Below are positions 1-6,858 of a DNA stretch of 17,194 bases, one piece after another. The position numbers and the translations under genes were made by a program. The stretch spans positions 1 through 17,194 of the forward strand of contig LCOM01000049.1 in the NCBI GenBank assembly GCA_000999395.1. Reading direction: 5' to 3'. The stretch is from Parcubacteria group bacterium GW2011_GWA2_47_7. Lineage in GTDB: Bacteria > Patescibacteriota > Minisyncoccia > Phycocordibacterales > UBA6899. Within the stretch, counting starts at the first letter, position 1, and each line of letters begins with the position of its first letter. The notes under the pieces were generated by a model that had not been told where the DNA came from, ran no database searches, and was given only the letters and a program-made list of their open reading frames with translations.

Positions 1-726
1 ACCTTCCTCTATGAAGTTGACACTTCGATAGAAGGCTTTGGCTACAAGAAAGACCCGCGCATCAAAGAACTCCGCGATAAAAGAAACCCCGAGGAAGACA
101 TACTCGTCATCTTTGAATGTACGAGAGATGAGATCGCTCACGTGCCGAGCCAGATAAGCGAAAACACTAAGGTCTATATCGGACAGCTCGAACCGGGCAT
201 ATTCCAGAAACTGCCGGAGCATCTCGAACATATCTATACCACTTTTCCCGAAGGCAAACTCCAAGCATACAACATCGAGATCGGCGGGAAGACCAAGGAA
301 GACTACAAGAAGGCACTCGCAGAGAAAAACATCAAAATTGGCGTCTATGCACAGCAACTTTTGGAAAGTCCTGAGTTTGTCACACTTCCATCCGGCGAGC
401 ATATCGCACTCGTACGCCTCACCGTTTCCGACCTCGGGCTTTCACAAGGTGTAACGACTGATGAAATATATCAACGTGCACAAGAGTGGGGACTCGAACT
501 CTGTTCACCCGAAGTGGGTCCGGCACTCCGCCTCACAACGGACACATCTGAGTGGATGGCGATAGGGATAAAGCAAATCTCCGACCGCGATGGCAACCCG
601 CACGTGTTCTACCTCACTCGGCGCGATGATGGTCTGTGGCTCGGCACGTACAGTGCGGAGCCCTCGTATGAGTGGCGTGCGTACAACCGATTTGTCTTCC
701 GTATCCGCAAGTCTGATGCTGGGTAA
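1..726 (+). CDS. Hypothetical protein, 3' part (start outside window)
   Basis: The frame is open from base 1 and ends at the TAA after the GKSDAG-like tail (RKSDAG), giving 241 visible residues; the GTG at 142 is internal to this frame, so the true start lies upstream. No signal peptide or membrane segment is visible. The last ~90 residues (YQRAQEWGLELCSPEVGP, then a block ending in RFVFRIRK) resemble a C-terminal domain I recall from many uncharacterised candidate-phyla proteins; this is memory, not a search. The protein is acidic and soluble in appearance. It is followed by a strong GC hairpin terminator, so it is the last gene of its transcript. No function is proposed. Confidence 0.75.
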   Translation, partial: TFLYEVDTSIEGFGYKKDPRIKELRDKRNPEEDILVIFECTRDEIAHVPSQISENTKVYIGQLEPGIFQKLPEHLEHIYTTFPEGKLQAYNIEIGGKTKEDYKKALAEKNIKIGVYAQQLLESPEFVTLPSGEHIALVRLTVSDLGLSQGVTTDEIYQRAQEWGLELCSPEVGPALRLTTDTSEWMAIGIKQISDRDGNPHVFYLTRRDDGLWLGTYSAEPSYEWRAYNRFVFRIRKSDAG

Positions 727-769
727 CTTGGATTTCTTGTGTCATGCTGATATTCTGACCCTTGATATC

Positions 770-807
770 GCCCCGCGCATGTATGCAAATACGGCGCGGG
801 GCTTTTT
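770..807 (+). terminator. Intrinsic terminator of the first gene
   Basis: Nine-bp perfect stem GCCCCGCGC (770-778) / GCGCGGGGC (794-802) followed by TTTTT, 44 bases after the stop codon. Confidence 0.9.
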
Positions 808-829
808 GGGGTTCCCTCTGGTTTATTGT

Positions 830-869
830 GCGATAAAAAAACTCCACAAATGTGGAGATTTTTTATCGC
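830..869. terminator. Bidirectional terminator between convergent genes
   Basis: Stem CTCCACA (842-848) / TGTGGAG (851-857) with an AA loop, flanked by an A-run (835-841) on the left and a T-run (859-864) on the right, and by GCGAT / ATCGC. It can serve the minus-strand DsbA-like gene ending at 880 and back up the plus-strand terminator. Confidence 0.8.
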
Positions 870-879
870 TACGAAATTA

Positions 880-1692
880 TTATGATCCGATTGCTTGGTC
901 AATCATTTGAGTGAGATTCTCGATCGGATAGGCTCCATTTACTGGTATTTGCTTTCCGGTCTTCCTGTTCCAGATGATAGAGTATGGTGTTCCGCGAACA
1001 CCAACATTTGCACCATTCACAAAGTCGCGTTGTACGCGTGCGGTGTATTTTCCGCTATCGAGACATTGTGTGAACTTTGGTACATCGAGTCCAACCATAC
1101 CGGCAATTTTTGGAATCATCGCGACATCAAGACCGTTATTTGCCGGAGTGATCTCAAAAATCTTGTCCGCATATTTCCAAAAGGCATCATTGCCCCCCAA
1201 CTCGAACGCGCATTCAAGTCCCTCTGCCTCTTTTTTTGCCCTGGGATGCATATCGAGCGGGAAGTAGCGGTAGACCCATGCGACCTGACCACTATTTCCG
1301 TACTTTTTCATGACTTCGACCATGGTGTCGTGGAAACGCTTGCAAAATGGGCACTCTGTGTCTGAGTATTCGATGATGACGACATCTGCATTTGGATTTC
1401 CTTGTATATGATCGTCGGCTCGTAGGGCAAGAAGGTCAACATCGACATCCTTTGGTACGGGAGCCACCCCTTGGCTCGCAGGGTCAACAGCAAGAGGTGC
1501 GGACGATACGGGTGCGCTATTGTTTGTGAAAATAATTGCTCCCGCAATAAGTATCCCGGCAAAGACAATCGCGATGGGGATGCTTAGGTTGTCATCCTTC
1601 TTCTTGATATCAGCCCGATGCGAGGGATGTGGAGCGACTGCGTTCTCGTGGGATTCATGTGGGGAGTGGGGTGCATTTTGTTTTTCCTCCAT
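880..1692 (-). CDS. Membrane-anchored DsbA-like thiol-disulfide oxidoreductase
   Basis: A 270-residue protein. Residues 1-35 are cytoplasmic and rich in His, Pro and charge; 36-56 form one membrane segment; a Ser/Ala/Pro linker follows; the thioredoxin-fold domain starts near 85. CPFC at 114-117 is the redox motif in context EYSDTECPFCKRFH, and GTPYS at 234-238 carries the cis-proline, as in the DsbA/BdbD-like family (Thioredoxin_4). It likely acts outside the membrane in forming or isomerising disulfides. The ATG at 1692 is preferred over an upstream in-frame start at 1734, because an extended -10 box lies at 1725-1730, placing the transcript start downstream of 1734. No partner such as DsbB or VKOR is seen nearby. 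Family call is firm; substrate and direction of electron flow are not known. Confidence 0.88.
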   Translation of the reverse strand: MEEKQNAPHSPHESHENAVAPHPSHRADIKKKDDNLSIPIAIVFAGILIAGAIIFTNNSAPVSSAPLAVDPASQGVAPVPKDVDVDLLALRADDHIQGNPNADVVIIEYSDTECPFCKRFHDTMVEVMKKYGNSGQVAWVYRYFPLDMHPRAKKEAEGLECAFELGGNDAFWKYADKIFEITPANNGLDVAMIPKIAGMVGLDVPKFTQCLDSGKYTARVQRDFVNGANVGVRGTPYSIIWNRKTGKQIPVNGAYPIENLTQMIDQAIGS

Positions 1693-1724
1693 AGTAAAAT
1701 AAATTAAAAAATTAAGTACTTGAA

Positions 1725-1732
1725 AGTATAAC
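1725..1732 (-). promoter_or_regulatory. Extended -10 promoter for the DsbA-like gene
   Basis: On the minus strand TATACT (5 of 6 to consensus) preceded by TGT, an extended -10; the -35 region is weak. The predicted start is near 1718, about 26 bases before the ATG at 1692. Confidence 0.55.
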
Positions 1733-1756
1733 ACGGAATATGATACAACGACTTTC

Positions 1757-1784
1757 TTGACAAAAGCATTTATTTATGAATAAT
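1757..1784 (+). promoter_or_regulatory. Sigma70-type promoter for the small double-CxxC gene
   Basis: Consensus TTGACA (1757-1762), 16-base spacer, AATAAT (1779-1784, 5 of 6). It drives the gene starting at 1816 and lies back to back with the minus-strand promoter. Confidence 0.65.
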
Positions 1785-1815
1785 AAGCGAGGAGCAAACA
1801 ACAGGAGATGAGATA

Positions 1816-2049
1816 ATGACAGACTCGACGATTTCCAAAAAGACCTTTTCTGAATTGATTCAAGATGCCATTCAGCGCGAAAAACACACAGGTATCGAGT
1901 TTTGCACGAGCTGTGCAAAGGACATGAATTTTTCATCCAAGCTTCACGTGGACCATCCGGCCCGGTATGTGGGTGGAGCTTACTATGTGGATGGTAGCGG
2001 GCAAATCTGCGCCGCGTGTGCCGCAAAAGAATCGGATAACAAAAAATAG
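1816..2049 (+). CDS. Small double-CxxC protein, probable zinc ribbon
   Basis: A 77-residue soluble protein with two CxxC knuckles: CTSC at 30-33 and CAAC at 65-68, 32 residues apart, a spacing typical of a zinc ribbon. The N-terminal third (residues 8-25) can form a charged helix. AGGAG at 1803-1807 sits 8 bases before the ATG, and a consensus-like promoter lies just upstream, so expression is well supported. It is a single-gene unit closed by its own terminator. I do not recognise the family; a regulator or rRNA/RNA-binding role is possible but not shown. Confidence 0.75.
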   Translation: MTDSTISKKTFSELIQDAIQREKHTGIEFCTSCAKDMNFSSKLHVDHPARYVGGAYYVDGSGQICAACAAKESDNKK

Positions 2050-2063
2050 GTGAAATGAGTAAG

Positions 2064-2087
2064 GCCGCAATAGTGCGGCTTTTTTTT
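2064..2087 (+). terminator. Intrinsic terminator of the small double-CxxC gene
   Basis: Stem GCCGCA (2064-2069) / TGCGGC (2074-2079), loop ATAG, then eight T residues, 14 bases after the stop. Confidence 0.85.
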
Positions 2088-2148
2088 GATTAATTCCATA
2101 ATACTTGAAATTGTTGCGTGTACACCGACTCTCCGCTACTATGCACGT

Positions 2149-2817
2149 ATGCAACGCAACTCAAAACCAAAGAAAAAAGCATCACGCAAACTCGGACTTC
2201 CGCCACGCACAACGAAGCATTTCAAGCCAAGTACTGCCGCAGGCGTGCAGGTAAAATTCAGTCGTGGAATTAACGGGACCGATAGTATCCTCCTCGACCC
2301 GAAGCCACAGATCGCCTTTGTTGGGCGTTCCAACGTAGGGAAGTCTTCGACCATTAATGCCATCTTGGGGGCGGTCGTCGCGCGGACGAGTTCAACTCCA
2401 GGGAAGACGCAGGAGATTAATTTTTTTGAGGTTGGTGGGAAAGGTTACTTTGTCGACCTACCCGGATATGGTTATGCGCGTATGACCGATGAAGCAAAAG
2501 ACAAGATACGGAAGCACATCGCATGGTACATCACGAGTGGCGAAGCGAAACCAAAAATGCTCGTCCTTATTCTCGATGCGCGCGTCGGAGCGACGGAGCA
2601 CGACCGTGAGCTCATTGGCCTTGCGCGCCAAGAGGGTCATCCGCTACTTATCATCGCGAACAAGATAGACAAGCTGAGTGGCAATGACCGTCCCAAGGTC
2701 ATGACAAAACTCGTAGAGGAATTTCCTGATGCCGACATCATTCAGTTTTCTGCATCAAAGAAAGATAACGTCACATTGGTGCGCAAAATGTTGTTTGGTC
2801 TCCTCGGGATTAAATAA
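2149..2817 (+). CDS. engB: Ribosome biogenesis GTPase EngB (YsxC/YihA)
   Basis: A 222-residue TRAFAC-class GTPase that in studied bacteria assists late 50S subunit assembly. Visible motifs: G1 GRSNVGKSS (59-67), G2 threonine in STPGKT (82-87), G3 DLPGYG (103-108, the EngB signature), G4 NKID (171-174; most EngB proteins have TKxD) and G5 SAS (201-203). Residues 1-40 are a Lys/Arg-rich extension before the GTPase core. The ATG at 2149 is chosen; the frame also opens at a TTG at 2086, but that lies inside the preceding terminator T-run. There is no Shine-Dalgarno site, and a possible -10 (TACTAT, 2137-2142) ends six bases before the ATG, so the mRNA may be leaderless. Confidence 0.93.
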   Translation: MQRNSKPKKKASRKLGLPPRTTKHFKPSTAAGVQVKFSRGINGTDSILLDPKPQIAFVGRSNVGKSSTINAILGAVVARTSSTPGKTQEINFFEVGGKGYFVDLPGYGYARMTDEAKDKIRKHIAWYITSGEAKPKMLVLILDARVGATEHDRELIGLARQEGHPLLIIANKIDKLSGNDRPKVMTKLVEEFPDADIIQFSASKKDNVTLVRKMLFGLLGIK

Positions 2818-2990
2818 GAATTTTTCATATGTGGATAATGTTAACGTTCCTGTATTCGCGTGACCTAGACTCATAAAAATCTTCATCAGAGTTTCATTTA
2901 AGACCACTGTCAAGATGGCCATATGGGTAATCTTGCCTAGAATGAGAACAGCAATGGGTCGTTGAAAAAATTCTCTGAAGGGGGAACATA

Positions 2991-3173
2991 GTGAAAACAA
3001 AAAAAACGAAAAGTTCGTCAAGTCTTGGGGTGCGCGTTGGTGAGTTTGGCTACTGTCCTTGGTGTGGTGGCTCTGCGCTTATTCGGTATGGTCAAACGAC
3101 AAATACTGGTAGTGAGAAACAGCGTTATTTGTGTAAGATGGCTGTCACTTCTTTGTGCGGCAAAGTATTATGA
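2991..3173 (+). CDS. Zinc-ribbon N-terminal part of the phosphoesterase gene, frame-broken
   Basis: GTG start with a strong Shine-Dalgarno (AAGGGGGAA, 2978-2986). The 60-residue frame encodes a Lys/Ser head, then CPWCG at 22-26, IRYG and KQRYLCK ending at 49: the first three-quarters of an InsA-like or recombinase-type zinc ribbon. The second knuckle expected after YLCK is present one frame away: from 3137 the bases read D-G-C-H-F-F-V. The present frame instead runs on as non-homologous sequence to a stop at 3171-3173. The phosphoesterase body is in yet another frame. I read this as the 5' end of a formerly continuous gene broken by an indel, or an indel error in the sequence. Confidence 0.55.
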   Translation: MKTKKTKSSSSLGVRVGEFGYCPWCGGSALIRYGQTTNTGSEKQRYLCKMAVTSLCGKVL

Positions 3174-4548
3174 GGCCGAACTCGTCGTGATCCCCGGTCG
3201 GTATAAGAACCCGACCAGTCAGTGGACACAAAACAACAAGGATCATGAATGGTGGGACGAAGCAGTTGTGCCATATTTGTGCAACGGATGGATCGCTCTC
3301 AATGAACGACTATTGATCCTTGGTGATGTGAAGGTACAATGGGCGGCTCGTCAGCCGCTCGTCGGACTGGACGCGCTCACCAAAGACAAGAGCGGCATTG
3401 TCGGTCACGGTTCTCGTGGTATGCGTTCGGTTGCAACTCCGCAACACAAGCATCCCAAGATCATGATGACGACGGGTGCATGTACGGTGCGCAATTACAC
3501 CGATACGAAGCAAGGCAAGCTCGGGAAATTCGCTCACTGTCTCGGAGCCCTAATCGTCGAGGTCGACGTTGATGATGTTTTTCACATCCGTCAGCTGAAT
3601 GCGACCAAGCAGGGGAGTTTTATTGATCTTGATGTGGAATTCACTTCCGAGGGGGCACGCCCCGCGAAGCCCGCTCTGTCTGTCTCGATGGGTGATATCC
3701 ACCAGCGGTGGATCCTGCCTGATGTGATCAAGGCAACTTTTACCGCACCAGATAGTCTCGTGAAGATGATCAATCCGCGCTATCTCTTTTGGCATGACAC
3801 GGTTGATTTTCATTCGCGCAACCACCATCATCAGGACGACTGGATCACCAAATTCGCAAAGTGGAAATATGGGATCGAATGTGTACGCACTGAGGTTGAG
3901 GATGCGATACGTTTTGTGAACAAGCATACGACGAATGAGCGCAAGTCGGTTATCGTATCGAGCAATCATGATCGTGCGATCGCACGATGGCTGAAGGATG
4001 CAGATTTTCGGCATGATCCGGTGAATGCGCAGTTCTATCTTGAGTGTGCGTACCGTGCAACGGAGAGCGCGCGACTGACCGATGGCGGCGTCGCGTTCGA
4101 TGATCCTTATGTGTCATACGCACAAATGTTTGCGAAACCAAACGTGCAGTTCTTAAAGCCCGGGGAAAGCAAAGTGCTTGCTCAGGTCGAGTATGGATTC
4201 CATGGTGACATTGGTCCCAATGGTTCGCGCGGGACGACCAAGAATCTCTCGAAGCTTGGGGTGAAGGTCACGAAGGGGCACAGTCACACGGCCGAGATCA
4301 TCGACGGATGCTACAGTGCCGGTAAATCGACCGGCATGCTCGAGTATGAGCATGGTGGACCGAGCAGTCACACCAACTCTCACGTTGTGCAGTATGCGAA
4401 CGGCAAGCGTGCAATCATCATTATTATCAATGGCCGTTATTGCTTGAAGCGTCCAAAGAAGCCATTTATGACCAGTGGTGATGAGGCAGAGAAGGCAGTG
4501 GCTCAATCGAGCACCGATGAGGTGATCGTTGAACCAAAGCCAGAGTAA
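3025..4548 (+). CDS. Phage T5 A1-like calcineurin-type metallophosphoesterase
   Basis: The open frame has 507 codons, but residues 1-40 overlap the zinc-ribbon reading frame and look like an out-of-frame shadow; recognisable homology begins near residue 45-51 (AELVVIPGRYKNPTS). Later landmarks: LLILGDVKVQ (96-105), TPQHKHPKIMMTTGA (138-152), then the phosphoesterase metal ligands in order: SMGDIHQ (221-227), SSNHDRA (312-318), HGDIG (393-397) and KGHSHT (417-422). DPVNAQFYLE (331-340) and YANGKRAIIIIINGRY (457-472) match the family of phage T5 A1 (first-step-transfer DNA protein) as I remember it. The last 35 residues are acidic and low-complexity. A likely phage-derived nuclease or phosphatase; there are no other phage genes here. 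Start uncertain (3088 ATG is an alternative). Confidence 0.7.
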   Translation: MGCALVSLATVLGVVALRLFGMVKRQILVVRNSVICVRWLSLLCAAKYYEAELVVIPGRYKNPTSQWTQNNKDHEWWDEAVVPYLCNGWIALNERLLILGDVKVQWAARQPLVGLDALTKDKSGIVGHGSRGMRSVATPQHKHPKIMMTTGACTVRNYTDTKQGKLGKFAHCLGALIVEVDVDDVFHIRQLNATKQGSFIDLDVEFTSEGARPAKPALSVSMGDIHQRWILPDVIKATFTAPDSLVKMINPRYLFWHDTVDFHSRNHHHQDDWITKFAKWKYGIECVRTEVEDAIRFVNKHTTNERKSVIVSSNHDRAIARWLKDADFRHDPVNAQFYLECAYRATESARLTDGGVAFDDPYVSYAQMFAKPNVQFLKPGESKVLAQVEYGFHGDIGPNGSRGTTKNLSKLGVKVTKGHSHTAEIIDGCYSAGKSTGMLEYEHGGPSSHTNSHVVQYANGKRAIIIIINGRYCLKRPKKPFMTSGDEAEKAVAQSSTDEVIVEPKPE

Positions 4549-4560
4549 GCAAAGGAAGAG

Positions 4561-4589
4561 CCCCGCGTCGTATGACGCGGGGATTTTTT
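4561..4589 (+). terminator. Intrinsic terminator of the phosphoesterase gene
   Basis: Nine-bp stem CCCCGCGTC (4561-4569) / GACGCGGGG (4574-4582), loop GTAT, then A and six T residues. Confidence 0.9.
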
Positions 4590-4590
4590 A

Positions 4591-4722
4591 TTAGCGTTTT
4601 CCTTCTCGGTATTCAAAATTATTGTAACCATCCTCATTCATTGCTTCTTGTGTATTTGGATAAATTCGTGAGGCGATATGTTTATGTAGGGGGGAATGAG
4701 TTGTAAGATTTAGAGTAAACAC
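4591..4722 (-). CDS. Possible 43-residue ORF
   Basis: A GTG-initiated frame in the gap between the phosphoesterase gene and hisS. The product has a mixed, protein-like composition ending NNFEYREGKR, without low complexity. There is no Shine-Dalgarno site and the frame is open upstream of the GTG only to a stop about 25 bases away. It could be a small gene or the tail of a decayed one. I do not recognise it. Confidence 0.25.
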   Translation of the reverse strand: MFTLNLTTHSPLHKHIASRIYPNTQEAMNEDGYNNFEYREGKR

Positions 4723-4743
4723 CGCATACCACTTTTTTCAAGA

Positions 4744-4774
4744 GTAAGCCCACCTTTTTGAAAGGTGGGCTTAC
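4744..4774. repeat. Perfect 14-bp hairpin downstream of hisS
   Basis: GTAAGCCCACCTTT (4744-4757) pairs perfectly with AAAGGTGGGCTTAC (4761-4774) around a TTG loop. Neither strand has a proper T-run after the stem, so it is more likely a 3'-end stabiliser or factor-assisted terminator for hisS (stop at 4813) than a standard intrinsic terminator. Confidence 0.6.
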
Positions 4775-4812
4775 AAAGAATAACTACTCTACGACATTTT
4801 TCTCCCCAAATG

Positions 4813-6204
4813 CTATTTGATTGCTTTTATGTAATCAGCTAATTTTGCAATCTTTATTGTCTCTTGCGAGCGGGTGAGCATGTTGCGGACGATAACCGTG
4901 CCTTCGAGGGCTTCTTTTTGACCAAATATAAGCGAAAAGGGGACCTGCATTCTTTCGGCGATGCCAAGCTGTGTGCCTAGAGAATCTTTGTTGAGCGAAT
5001 GGGTTACGGGAATGCGTGCGGCGCGCAAGACTTCGATTATCTCGAGTGACTTCAATTTTGCTTCGAAACCAAGTTGGATGAAAAAAATCTTCGGCTTTTT
5101 GACGATGCGAGGAGCCACCCCTTTGTAGTTTGGTGACATCAGGACGCGATCCACACCAATCGAACTTCCGACGGCCGGAATATCCTTCTTGCTTCCGAGA
5201 CGTTTCGCGAGGTAGTCATAGCGTCCACCGCCTGCAATCGACATCGGCATATTCGCTTCGTCTTCACGTTCGTGTTTCTTCTTTTTGTCGTCCTTCTCTT
5301 TGTCTGTCGCTTCGAGCTGTGTGGCGTTTTCCGCAAAGATCTCCGCGGGTCGATCGTCAGGAATTTCGGTAATTTCAAAAACGGTGTGTGTATAATAGTC
5401 GAGTCCGCGAACGAGATTGGTATTGATGCGATAGGTAAGTTTGAGCGCATCAAGGAATTCGAGCACCTCCTTGAAGTGCTGTTTGGCAGCGGGGGAGAGA
5501 TGTGCAATCGATTGTGGCGCTTTTTCTTTATAGATTTGGCATTCAGGGCTCTTGCAGTCGAGGAGGCGGAGTGGGTTGGTCTTGATGCGTTGCTTGCAGT
5601 TCGCGCAGAGATGGTTGATGTGTTTCCTGTAATAGGTAGTGAGCTCACGAAGATAGGGTGCGCGCGATTCTTTATCGCCGATGGAATTTACATCAATCAT
5701 GATGTTTGAGAGTCCCACTTCTTTGAGTATCATCACGTTCAAATAAATGACCAGTGCATCACTGATGGACTTTGAAGAGCCTATCATTTCGATGCCGAAT
5801 TGCCGAAAGTCACGATAGCGTCCGCGTTGTGGATTATCATGGCGGAAGAATGAGCCGTAGTAATAGAATTTGACTGGCTGTGGGTGTGACATCATTCCAT
5901 GCTCAAGATATGCGCGCATCACCGGAGCTGTACCCTCGGGGCGCAGTGCAATCTTGTCTCCACCCTTAGTCTTCATCGCGTACATCTCTTTTTCGACGAG
6001 GTCGGTATCTTCGCTTTGCGTGGAGAGAAAAACTTCTTCACGCTCCATGATGGGCACGTCAATAGGCTGAAAGCCGTAGTAGAGCGCCACCTCTGCCGCT
6101 TTCTCAAAAAATCCCTGATACTTATGTGATTCATCACCGATGAGGTCGCGCATTCCTTTAAGGGCAGTGGGAGCAATTTTCTTATCAGTTTCTTTTTTTG
6201 TCAT
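4813..6204 (-). CDS. hisS: Histidyl-tRNA synthetase
   Basis: A 463-residue class II synthetase that charges tRNA-His. Seen in order: GMRD (17-20, motif 1 region), RPEGTAP (88-94), motif 2 FFRHDNPQRGRYRDF (119-133), a four-cysteine insertion (C200, C203, C217, C222), the histidine-specific RGLDYYT (266-272) and AGGGRYD (324-330), motif 3 GSSIGVDRVL (346-355), and the anticodon-binding domain from about 371. Between the two histidine motifs lies an extra stretch of about 30 mostly charged residues (roughly 285-318, with KDDKKKK). Motif 2 has HD where RYE is common. ATG start without Shine-Dalgarno; lepB ends 32 bases upstream on the same strand, so the two may be cotranscribed. Confidence 0.96.
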   Translation of the reverse strand: MTKKETDKKIAPTALKGMRDLIGDESHKYQGFFEKAAEVALYYGFQPIDVPIMEREEVFLSTQSEDTDLVEKEMYAMKTKGGDKIALRPEGTAPVMRAYLEHGMMSHPQPVKFYYYGSFFRHDNPQRGRYRDFRQFGIEMIGSSKSISDALVIYLNVMILKEVGLSNIMIDVNSIGDKESRAPYLRELTTYYRKHINHLCANCKQRIKTNPLRLLDCKSPECQIYKEKAPQSIAHLSPAAKQHFKEVLEFLDALKLTYRINTNLVRGLDYYTHTVFEITEIPDDRPAEIFAENATQLEATDKEKDDKKKKHEREDEANMPMSIAGGGRYDYLAKRLGSKKDIPAVGSSIGVDRVLMSPNYKGVAPRIVKKPKIFFIQLGFEAKLKSLEIIEVLRAARIPVTHSLNKDSLGTQLGIAERMQVPFSLIFGQKEALEGTVIVRNMLTRSQETIKIAKLADYIKAIK

Positions 6205-6236
6205 AGTGTGACGAATGGATGAATAAATCTAAGTAA

Positions 6237-6794
6237 TTAATAGGTGACACCAAATGAATCAATACTCTGTGCCCGATTGTCTCCCATGACAAAATATTCC
6301 TCATTATCAAGTGTGCGATTGGAGCTGTCGAATTTTGCATTTTTTACATACGGTTCGGAGAGGACGAGTGGCTCTTTTTGTGTTTCGCTAGTGATAGACA
6401 CCTGACCATTTTGGATGGTAACCGTTTCTCCAGGGAGACCAATCACTCGCTTAATGAAAAATTTTGACGGGTCATTGGGGTAGCGGAGTATCACAACATC
6501 GCCACGCTGATAATCACCGATATATTTTGTTGTTTCGTCCACGATGAGGTATTCACCATTCTGAAATGTAGGAAACATGGAATTTCCAGATACCACAAAG
6601 GGTTGGGCGACGAAAGTGCGTACTGGAATGATGATGAGCGCCGCAATAAGCGCATAACGCACGGTTTCCCATATGAGTTGGAGGGTCGATGCCGGAGCTA
6701 CTTCATTCTCTTTGTTATTCGTGGCTACGGGTGTACTCGCCTCGTTACCGGTGGTGTCGCGTAAGTCGGTAACGGGTTCTTTTTCAGTGCTCAT
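6237..6794 (-). CDS. lepB: Signal peptidase I, short C-terminus
   Basis: A 185-residue membrane serine protease that removes signal peptides outside the cytoplasmic membrane. Residues 1-40 are cytoplasmic; one membrane segment covers about 45-64. The catalytic serine is S72 in GNSMFPT and the lysine is K115 in IKRVIGLPG. Box E MGDNRAQSIDS is at 170-180, but the protein then stops after FGVTY, whereas family members normally continue through SRxWG..P...I.G to a final strand. Both catalytic residues are present. The start is supported by a -10 box (TATGAT on the minus strand) only 8 bases before the ATG. A truncated but perhaps active enzyme, or the product of an indel near the stop. Confidence 0.88.
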   Translation of the reverse strand: MSTEKEPVTDLRDTTGNEASTPVATNNKENEVAPASTLQLIWETVRYALIAALIIIPVRTFVAQPFVVSGNSMFPTFQNGEYLIVDETTKYIGDYQRGDVVILRYPNDPSKFFIKRVIGLPGETVTIQNGQVSITSETQKEPLVLSEPYVKNAKFDSSNRTLDNEEYFVMGDNRAQSIDSFGVTY

Positions 6795-6802
6795 TTGCCT
6801 AC

Positions 6803-6831
6803 ATCATACGGGAAAATCGTCGTTGACACAA
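6803..6831 (-). promoter_or_regulatory. Promoter of lepB, near-leaderless
   Basis: Minus-strand TTGTGT, 17-base spacer, TATGAT (5 of 6; plus-strand 6803-6808). The -10 ends 8 bases before the ATG at 6794, leaving almost no 5' leader. Confidence 0.5.
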
Positions 6832-6858
6832 GGGTGAAACGTGTGACCTATCGGAATC

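Noticed and set aside
2086..2148. TTG start for engB at 2086
   Set aside because: It lies in the T-run of the preceding terminator; the extra 21 residues are not EngB-like.
2900..2960. Minus-strand TTGACA and an inverted repeat CAAGAT/ATCTTG upstream of the zinc-ribbon start
   Set aside because: No minus-strand gene follows, and the 6-bp repeat with a 13-base loop is within chance.
2991..3173. Insertion sequence (InsA-like) start
   Set aside because: The zinc ribbon resembles those of transposases, but no DDE domain, terminal inverted repeats or target duplication are seen, and phosphoesterase homology follows.
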